Assembly (NCBI GenBank): GCA_002401055.1
Contig: NVRZ01000091.1
Location: 1-10,605, forward strand
Direction of reading: 5' to 3'
DNA length: 10,605 bases
Origin: Bacteroidota bacterium
Lineage (GTDB): Bacteria > Bacteroidota > Bacteroidia > NORP154
In this document: one piece after another, positions 5,566-10,605 of the stretch
Layout: each line of letters begins with the position of its first letter
Position numbering within the stretch: position 1 is the first letter of the stretch
The notes under the pieces: model-generated
The model's database searches: none
The model's input: the letters and a program-made list of their open reading frames with translations, nothing else
What the model was told of the DNA's origin: nothing
Program-made: the position numbers and the translations under genes

Positions 5566-8037
5566 ATGAAAAAGCTACTTGTTCTTATTTTTCTATTCCC
5601 TCTTAGTCTTGCGTTTTCTCAGAAACCGAATCAGCCTTCTTCTTCAGAGATTTTCCTGAGTGTAAAGAAGCTCAATGTACTCGGAAGCGTGCTTTATCTT
5701 GCTGCACATCCTGATGATGAAAATACCCGCTTCATCAGCTATTGCGCCAACGAGAAGCTTTACAACACCGCATACCTTGCCTTAACACGTGGAGATGGCG
5801 GTCAGAATTTAGTGGGTCCGGAAATCAGAGAGGAATTAGGAATAATTAGAACCCAGGAGTTGCTGGCGGCCAGGCGAACAGATGGAGGACAGCAATTCTT
5901 TACTCGGGCAATCGATTTCGGGTATTCTAAAACAAGCTCAGAAACACAGGAAATCTGGAATCGAGAAAAAGTACTTGCCGATATCGTTTGGGTGATCCGG
6001 AAATTTCGGCCCGATGTAATTGTTAGTCGGTTCCCTGTTGGTGGCTATGGTGGCCATGGACATCATATTGCTTCGGCTGAATTGGGCGTAGAAGCTTTTA
6101 CGAAAGCGGCGGATAAAACGGCGTATCCTGAGCAACTAAAATTCGTGAGTACATGGCAAGCGCAGCGTATAGTAGTAAATACCGGCCGTTGGTGGAACAA
6201 AGACATTTCTGCAGATGATGAGGGTGTGGTGGCCCATGATATAGGCAGCTACGTGGAAGAGTTGGGCCTGTCATGCAATGAGCTGGCTTCATTAAGCCGT
6301 ACGATGCACAAGAGCCAGGGTTTTGGATCAACTGGAAAGAGAGGAACACACGAGGAATTCTTTGAACATCTAGGAGGAGTTCAGGCCAAAGAATCATTGT
6401 TTGAAGGATACTCAACTTCATGGGACCGAGTGGATGGAAGCTCGAATGTCCAAAAAACGGTTAGTGAACTTATTGCAAATTACAGCATATCCGAACCAGG
6501 TAAGAGCATTGGAATATTGTTAGGCCTTCGAAATGATCTGAAAAAGTTGAAAGATGAATATTGGAAGCGAATTAAACTTGATGAAGTTGATGCAATTATC
6601 AAAGCGTGTGCAGGTTTATACCTGGAGGCCAAGTGCAACGATTTCTCGGCTACCCCAGGTGATTCTGTTCATATAGAATTTGAATTGATAAATCGATCAG
6701 ATGCTAAAATCAGCATATTAAGTATATCATCTGATTTACTAGGTTCTAATTTGCAGGTTGACTCAGCATTGGCCAACAATCAGAAAATAGAGCTAAAGGA
6801 AAGTTACATATTGTCAACATCCGCGAAGTATTCGCAGCCCTATTGGCTTGAGAAAACCGGCACATTGGGGACTTATGACGTGAGCAATCAGGAACTTATT
6901 GGAACACCCGAGAATAATCCGGCCATTGTATTCGAGATAACCATAGATGTGGAGGGTCAAAAAATAGTTTACTCAATACCCTTAATCTACAAGTGGAATG
7001 ATCCAGTTAAAGGGGAGCAGTACCGGCCTTTCGCCATAACGCCTCCGGTATTTGTAAACTTTTCTGAGTCCATTTTAATTTTTGCAGACGACAATAACAA
7101 GGTAATTGATCTCTTGGTAAAGTCAGCGAGCGATAATTTTTCAGGTGTGGTTAAGATAAAAGCACCGAAGGGATGGCAGCTAAATAAAAGTGAGTGGACT
7201 ATTAAATTGGAAAATAAAGGAGATGAACAGAAAATAACGGCAATCTTAAAACCAACGTCCAAGGCGGTTGATGGTGTAATAACTGCCAATGTAGCTTCGG
7301 GAGACTCTAGGTATGACATGGCACTTTCTACAATAGAGTATGATCATATTCCAACGCAATTGTACTTTCCAAAATCTGAGGCCAAATTGGTGTACATCGA
7401 TCTCAAGAAAAAGGGAAGTTTGGTCGGATATATAGAAGGCGCAGGAGATGTAATACCTCAGAGCCTCGAAATAATTGGTTACGATGTAGATATTCTTCAG
7501 GAAAGTGATATTGAACTGGAAAATTTAAAGAAATATGGTTCAATAGTTCTGGGTATTCGGGCACTAAATACCAATGAACGAATTGGTTTTATTATGCCTG
7601 TGCTACTGGATTATGCCAAGGCGGGCGGTACGTTAATTCTTCAGTACAATACAAAGCACCGACTTAAAACGGATAATTTTTCTCCATATCCTATAAAGTT
7701 ATCTCGCGACCGCGTGACAGAAGAAGATGCGGAAGTCATGTATTTGATTCCTTTTCATAGAATATTAAGTTCACCCAATAAAATTACCAAAGCTGACTTC
7801 GATGGTTGGGTGCAAGAGCGGGGATTGTATTTTCCGGGTGAATGGGACGAAAAGTATGATGCGGTCCTTGGGTGGAATGATAAAGGGGAAGAGAGAAAGG
7901 ATGGCTCCTTACTCGTGGCAGAATATGGGAAAGGCCATTACATCTACACAGGAATTTCATTTTTTAGAGAACTACCAGCTGGAGTGCCTGGCGCATATCG
8001 CTTGTTGACCAACATAATATCCTATGGAAACGAGTAA
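5566..8037 (+). CDS. Secreted large PIG-L (LmbE-like) family deacetylase with Ig-like and amidotransferase-like C-terminal regions
   Basis: An 823-residue exported protein with a signal peptide (MKKLLVLIFLFPLSLAFSQ, about 1-19). The N-terminal catalytic domain has the zinc motif AAHPDDE (46-52) and the partner site GGHGHH (162-167, H164 and H167). PIG-L enzymes hydrolyse N-acetyl groups, typically of GlcNAc-type substrates. The middle contains beta-rich segments resembling NEW3/Ig-like domains (about 350-385 and 518-590). The C-terminal part (about 640-823) resembles the class I amidotransferase-like fold: LKKYGSIVLGIRALN, AGGTLILQYN, and the ending GKGHYIYTGISFFRELP. This architecture is seen in long Bacteroidota PIG-L proteins. 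AGAGGA at 5549-5554 is a possible weak Shine-Dalgarno sequence. The last 14 bases overlap the next small gene, and the symporter follows, so hydrolysis outside the cytoplasm and uptake may be linked. The exact substrate is unknown. Confidence 0.9.
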   Translation: MKKLLVLIFLFPLSLAFSQKPNQPSSSEIFLSVKKLNVLGSVLYLAAHPDDENTRFISYCANEKLYNTAYLALTRGDGGQNLVGPEIREELGIIRTQELLAARRTDGGQQFFTRAIDFGYSKTSSETQEIWNREKVLADIVWVIRKFRPDVIVSRFPVGGYGGHGHHIASAELGVEAFTKAADKTAYPEQLKFVSTWQAQRIVVNTGRWWNKDISADDEGVVAHDIGSYVEELGLSCNELASLSRTMHKSQGFGSTGKRGTHEEFFEHLGGVQAKESLFEGYSTSWDRVDGSSNVQKTVSELIANYSISEPGKSIGILLGLRNDLKKLKDEYWKRIKLDEVDAIIKACAGLYLEAKCNDFSATPGDSVHIEFELINRSDAKISILSISSDLLGSNLQVDSALANNQKIELKESYILSTSAKYSQPYWLEKTGTLGTYDVSNQELIGTPENNPAIVFEITIDVEGQKIVYSIPLIYKWNDPVKGEQYRPFAITPPVFVNFSESILIFADDNNKVIDLLVKSASDNFSGVVKIKAPKGWQLNKSEWTIKLENKGDEQKITAILKPTSKAVDGVITANVASGDSRYDMALSTIEYDHIPTQLYFPKSEAKLVYIDLKKKGSLVGYIEGAGDVIPQSLEIIGYDVDILQESDIELENLKKYGSIVLGIRALNTNERIGFIMPVLLDYAKAGGTLILQYNTKHRLKTDNFSPYPIKLSRDRVTEEDAEVMYLIPFHRILSSPNKITKADFDGWVQERGLYFPGEWDEKYDAVLGWNDKGEERKDGSLLVAEYGKGHYIYTGISFFRELPAGVPGAYRLLTNIISYGNE

Positions 8038-8167
8038 TGAAGAACGCAAACTTCAGGAGGACAAACCACCTTTGTTCAATTCATGGACAGGCTGGTATGC
8101 CTTGTTAATTGGCACTCTTGTCGGGCTAATTTTCCTCTTTTACGTCTTTACAACCCACTTTTCATGA
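8024..8167 (+). CDS. Small single-span membrane protein, possible symporter accessory subunit
   Basis: A 47-residue open frame starts at ATG 8024, overlaps the last 14 bases of the PIG-L gene, and ends with TGA at 8165-8167, which overlaps the symporter ATG at 8164 (ATGA). Residues 1-23 are polar and charged (ETSNEERKLQEDKPP, then LFNSW). Residues 24-44 form one hydrophobic helix (WYALLIGTLVGL, then IFLFYVF). The short tail is THFS. The charge pattern suggests the N-terminus is cytoplasmic. The overlaps on both sides and the coherent membrane-protein composition argue that it is real. Small membrane partners of SSS transporters are known elsewhere (YhdT with PanF; DUF4212 proteins beside acetate-type symporters), but this one is shorter and I do not recognise its family by name. 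A role in folding or regulating the symporter is inference. Confidence 0.8.
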   Translation: METSNEERKLQEDKPPLFNSWTGWYALLIGTLVGLIFLFYVFTTHFS

Positions 8168-9873
8168 GCATTATTGACTGGATAGTACTGATTGCTACGC
8201 TCAGCTTCATTGTAGCGTATGGTGTTTGGAAGACAAGAGGTGCAAAGGACCTAGAAAATTACCTGAAAGGCGGTAACGATGCGAAATGGTGGGGTATAGG
8301 TATTTCTATCATGGCAACTCAAGCTAGTGCCATCACATTTTTATCCACACCAGGACAGGCCTACACGGATGGTATGGGCTTTATACAATTTTATTTTGGC
8401 TTACCAATTGCCATGATCATTTTGTCCGTAACCTTTGTTCCAATCTACTATAAGCTCAAGGTTTATACGGCATATGAATTTCTCGAGAGCCGATTCGACC
8501 TCAAGACGAGAACTCTGGCAGCCATACTATTTCTTGTTCAACGCGGATTGGCTGCAGGCATCACCATTTATGCGCCTGCCATCATATTGTCTACCCTGCT
8601 AGATAAGGACCTCACACTCACCTGTATTGTCATAGGCTTCCTTGTGATCATCTACACGGTGTCTGGTGGAACCAAAGCCGTAACACAAACTCAAAAGCAA
8701 CAAATGCTGGTGATGATGGGAGGGATGATCATTGCCGGTATCATGGTGATTTCAATGCTCCCTGATAATATTGGCTTTATTGATGCATTGCATGTCGCTG
8801 GTAAAATGGAGCGGCTGAATGTGGTAAACTTTGAATTTGAGCTGAGCGACCGCTATAATTTCTGGTCCGGGATAACCGCCTCGCTCTTTTTGTTCATGTC
8901 CTATTTTGGTACGGATCAGTCGCAGGTTCAGCGATATCTATCTGGTAGATCAGTCAAGGAGAGCAGACTGGGGCTGATCATGAACGGACTCCTTAAAATT
9001 CCTATGCAGTTTATCATTCTGTTCATAGGCGTGATGGTTTTCGTTTTCTATCAGTTTACTATGCCTCCCGTGTTTTTCAACAAGGTTGAAAAAGAAAAGC
9101 TTGAGCATACAGTTTACGCTGAAGAATTGAAGGTAATGGAGCAGGATTATGAATTAGTTTTCAATGAGAAAAAGAAGGAGCTGAGTGATCTCGTCTTAGC
9201 CATTGAACAAAATGATGAAGCAGCCATAGAGAGAGGTACTGCCGAGGCATTGGCACTGGAAAAAAGGTCTATTGAAATCAGGGATGAGGTCAAGGCTCTG
9301 GTTAAAAAATCAAATCCCGATGCTGAGACCAACGACAAGGACTACATCTTCATGACTTTTGTAATGGATCATTTACCGATTGGCCTGATAGGATTGCTGT
9401 TTGCTGTGATGTTCTCCGCGGCGATGTCTTCAACGGCTTCGGAGTTAAACGCGCTGGCTTCTACCTCCACCATTGATCTTTACAAGCGTTCTCTGTTCAG
9501 GAAGGGAAGCGATAAGCACTATTTGAACTCATCCAAGTGGTTTACATTGTTGTGGGGAATTCTGGCCATTATTTTCGCCACCTATGCCTCCTTGTTTGAA
9601 AACCTGATTCAGGCAGTCAATCTCTTGGGATCGCTGTTCTATGGAACGATTCTGGGGATATTTGTTGTTGCCTTTTATGTGAAATACATCGGGGGAAATG
9701 CGGTCTTTTACGCTTCACTAATGGCTGAGGCCTGTGTAATCTACGTACACTATATCAACTCTAACGGTACCGCAACTGGCTGGTTAGAAATGGGTTACCT
9801 ATGGTACAACGTAGTGGGTTGTGTACTGGTAGTGGTATTTGGCTACTTACTTCAGTTCATTACCAAGAAATAG
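8164..9873 (+). CDS. SSS-family sodium:solute symporter
   Basis: A 569-residue polytopic inner-membrane protein of the sodium:solute symporter family (SLC5-like), which couples sodium entry to uptake of sugars, anions or similar solutes. The start is placed at ATG 8164 (MSIIDWIVLIATLSFIVAYG). The longer in-frame start at 8083 would add a 27-residue non-membrane stretch that is merely the small gene's DNA read in another frame. Signatures include GGTKAVTQTQKQQ, the GTDQSQVQRYLS motif after TM6/7, and FSAAMSSTASELN (417-429), where S422 and S423 match the sodium-site serines of this family. Residues about 305-388 form a hydrophilic helical insertion between membrane helices. Its location behind a PIG-L deacetylase and a small membrane protein suggests uptake of the deacetylated or released product. 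The substrate cannot be read from sequence. Confidence 0.9.
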   Translation: MSIIDWIVLIATLSFIVAYGVWKTRGAKDLENYLKGGNDAKWWGIGISIMATQASAITFLSTPGQAYTDGMGFIQFYFGLPIAMIILSVTFVPIYYKLKVYTAYEFLESRFDLKTRTLAAILFLVQRGLAAGITIYAPAIILSTLLDKDLTLTCIVIGFLVIIYTVSGGTKAVTQTQKQQMLVMMGGMIIAGIMVISMLPDNIGFIDALHVAGKMERLNVVNFEFELSDRYNFWSGITASLFLFMSYFGTDQSQVQRYLSGRSVKESRLGLIMNGLLKIPMQFIILFIGVMVFVFYQFTMPPVFFNKVEKEKLEHTVYAEELKVMEQDYELVFNEKKKELSDLVLAIEQNDEAAIERGTAEALALEKRSIEIRDEVKALVKKSNPDAETNDKDYIFMTFVMDHLPIGLIGLLFAVMFSAAMSSTASELNALASTSTIDLYKRSLFRKGSDKHYLNSSKWFTLLWGILAIIFATYASLFENLIQAVNLLGSLFYGTILGIFVVAFYVKYIGGNAVFYASLMAEACVIYVHYINSNGTATGWLEMGYLWYNVVGCVLVVVFGYLLQFITKK

Positions 9874-9878
9874 TTGAT

Positions 9879-10030
9879 CGGACACTGAGCGGAGCCGAAG
9901 TGCCCGTCTCCCTCTGAGCGCGCCCCCTGAGCATGACCGGACGCTGAGCGGAGCCGAAGTGCCCGTCTCCCTCTGAGCGCGCCCTCTGAACATGACCGGA
10001 CGCTGAGCGGAGCCGAAGTGCCCGGACACT
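9879..10030. repeat. GC-rich tandem repeat, 59-bp period, about 2.5 units, between convergent genes
   Basis: A 28-base core starting CGGACRCTGAGCGGAGCC and ending GAAGTGCCCG occurs at 9879-9906, 9938-9965 and 9997-10024, exactly 59 bp apart. The 31-base spacers between cores (9907-9937, 9966-9996) differ at only two positions. Each unit also contains the word CTGAGC or CTGAAC three times. Within a core, GGACRCT can pair with AGTGCCC (one mismatch), giving a potential hairpin. The final core runs into GGACACT, so 10017-10030 is a 14-base near-palindrome. The block fills almost the whole 159-bp gap between the symporter and DUF2911 stops and is far richer in G+C than its surroundings. Elements with GAGCGGAGCCGAAG-like words are, from memory, frequent intergenic repeats in Bacteroidota. 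It may help terminate both genes. Confidence 0.9.
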
Positions 10031-10032
10031 AT

Positions 10033-10605
10033 TTACTTCGCTTTCATCTTAGCTATAAGCTCCTCATTTCGCTTTATATAACCGAAGTCTCCATCCTTAT
10101 AAACTTTGGCCATTTCCATGGACTTCTCGGCTGCTTTGATTGCATCTTTATTCTTTCCAAGCTTGGCGAGAATTTCCGCTTTGTTGTGGACATACCAAAA
10201 TGCATCGTCTTTCTTTTCAATAGCTATATTGATCCATTCCAATGCCGTTTCTAGCTCCTTCTCCTCTTGTAGGTAGTATTGTGCAGCTCGTCGGTAATCA
10301 TTTGCACTGGGCCCATCGAGAATGTTTTTCTTGATGGACGCCATAACTGCATCATTTGTATAGACCTTAATGGGAATGCTGATTTTTGTCTTTTCCCAAG
10401 ACAGTTCCAAATTGGCTCCGTCATTGGTAAAGGTGGAAAAGTCAATGGTAAAAGACTCCACTGCATTCGTCAACGTAGTTGGTTTTACCGTGAATCTAGC
10501 CACATCATCCTCAATTTTGTAATCGTCTTTGTCCCAATTAGCCTTGCTCTTGTTAAGGATTACCGTCCATTCCGCCTCTCCTGGGATTGTATAAATGGAG
10601 TATTC
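10033..10605 (-). CDS. DUF2911 domain protein, C-terminal part (5' end outside window)
   Basis: On the minus strand the frame is open from base 10605 to the stop TAA (10035-10033), giving 190 residues of a longer protein. The visible start is inside the DUF2911 domain: YTIPGEAEWTVILNK is that family's typical segment, followed by VARFTVKPTTLTNAVESFTI and LELSWEKTKISIPI. After about residue 85 comes an alpha-helical region with tetratricopeptide-like character (YRRAAQYYLQEEKELETALE, then AEILAKLGKNKDAIKAAEKS), as is common in DUF2911 proteins. These are usually exported proteins of unknown function in Bacteroidota; the signal peptide here would lie outside the window. The GTG at 10503 is an internal Val codon, not the start. 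It converges on the symporter gene, with the GC-rich repeat array between the two stops. Confidence 0.88.
   Translation of the reverse strand, partial: EYSIYTIPGEAEWTVILNKSKANWDKDDYKIEDDVARFTVKPTTLTNAVESFTIDFSTFTNDGANLELSWEKTKISIPIKVYTNDAVMASIKKNILDGPSANDYRRAAQYYLQEEKELETALEWINIAIEKKDDAFWYVHNKAEILAKLGKNKDAIKAAEKSMEMAKVYKDGDFGYIKRNEELIAKMKAK

Noticed and set aside
8083..8163. 27-residue N-terminal extension of the symporter
   Set aside because: The extension (MDRLVCLVNWH...) is the small membrane gene read in another frame. The ATGA overlap at 8164 begins a normal SSS first helix, so the shorter start is preferred.
9847..10029. Minus-strand 60-codon frame across the GC-rich repeat
   Set aside because: It is an artefact of high GC: the 59-bp period is not a multiple of three, the frame overlaps the symporter 3' end, and the composition (Arg/Ser/Gly-rich) does not resemble a protein.
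9879..10030. CRISPR array
   Set aside because: The cores are regularly spaced, but the spacers are nearly identical to each other, so this is a plain tandem repeat and not a repeat-spacer array.

Overview
The window looks like a chromosomal segment of a Bacteroidota bacterium, most likely of the Cytophagales/Cytophagia type. The evidence is the Bacteroidota form of ribosomal protein S1 with its acidic tail, weak or absent Shine-Dalgarno sequences, TAnnTTTG-type -7 promoter boxes, and a gene set (DUF1571, large PIG-L deacetylase, SSS symporter with a helical insertion, DUF2911) typical of that phylum. Base composition is moderately AT-rich throughout, except for one GC-rich repeat block at 9879-10030. 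No phage, transposase, CRISPR, rRNA or tRNA signal was found.

Layout. 1-909 is the 3' part of rpsA, closed by a strong intrinsic terminator. 1038-2545 is a two-gene pyrimidine cluster, pyrR-pyrB. After a short gap with two TAnnTTTG boxes, 2631-4782 holds a compact run: a STAS-domain anti-sigma-antagonist-like protein, a secreted sphingomyelinase-like endonuclease/exonuclease/phosphatase (EEP) protein, and a secreted DUF1571 protein with an embedded LysM domain, which starts 1 nt after the preceding stop. 4835-5308 is a membrane protein of the Mpo1/DUF962 family. The 257-bp gap 5309-5565 has no gene but contains an unusual inverted repeat built from GAACAA/TTGTTC words with 8-bp periodicity.

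5566-9873 is a tightly coupled three-gene operon: a secreted multidomain PIG-L (LmbE-like) deacetylase, an easily missed 47-residue single-helix membrane protein (8024-8167), and an SSS-family sodium:solute symporter whose start is best placed at 8164 by an ATGA overlap. The likely logic is extracytoplasmic deacetylation of an amino-sugar-type compound followed by sodium-driven uptake, with the small protein as a candidate accessory subunit; this is inference. The 159-bp gap between the convergent symporter and DUF2911 genes is almost filled by a GC-rich 59-bp-period tandem repeat. The window ends inside a minus-strand DUF2911 gene.

Points most worth a second look: the overlooked small membrane protein, the 59-bp repeat array, the octamer-periodic inverted repeat at 5375-5461, the LysM insertion inside DUF1571, and the closeness of two potentially sphingolipid-related genes (sphingomyelinase-like EEP and Mpo1-like).
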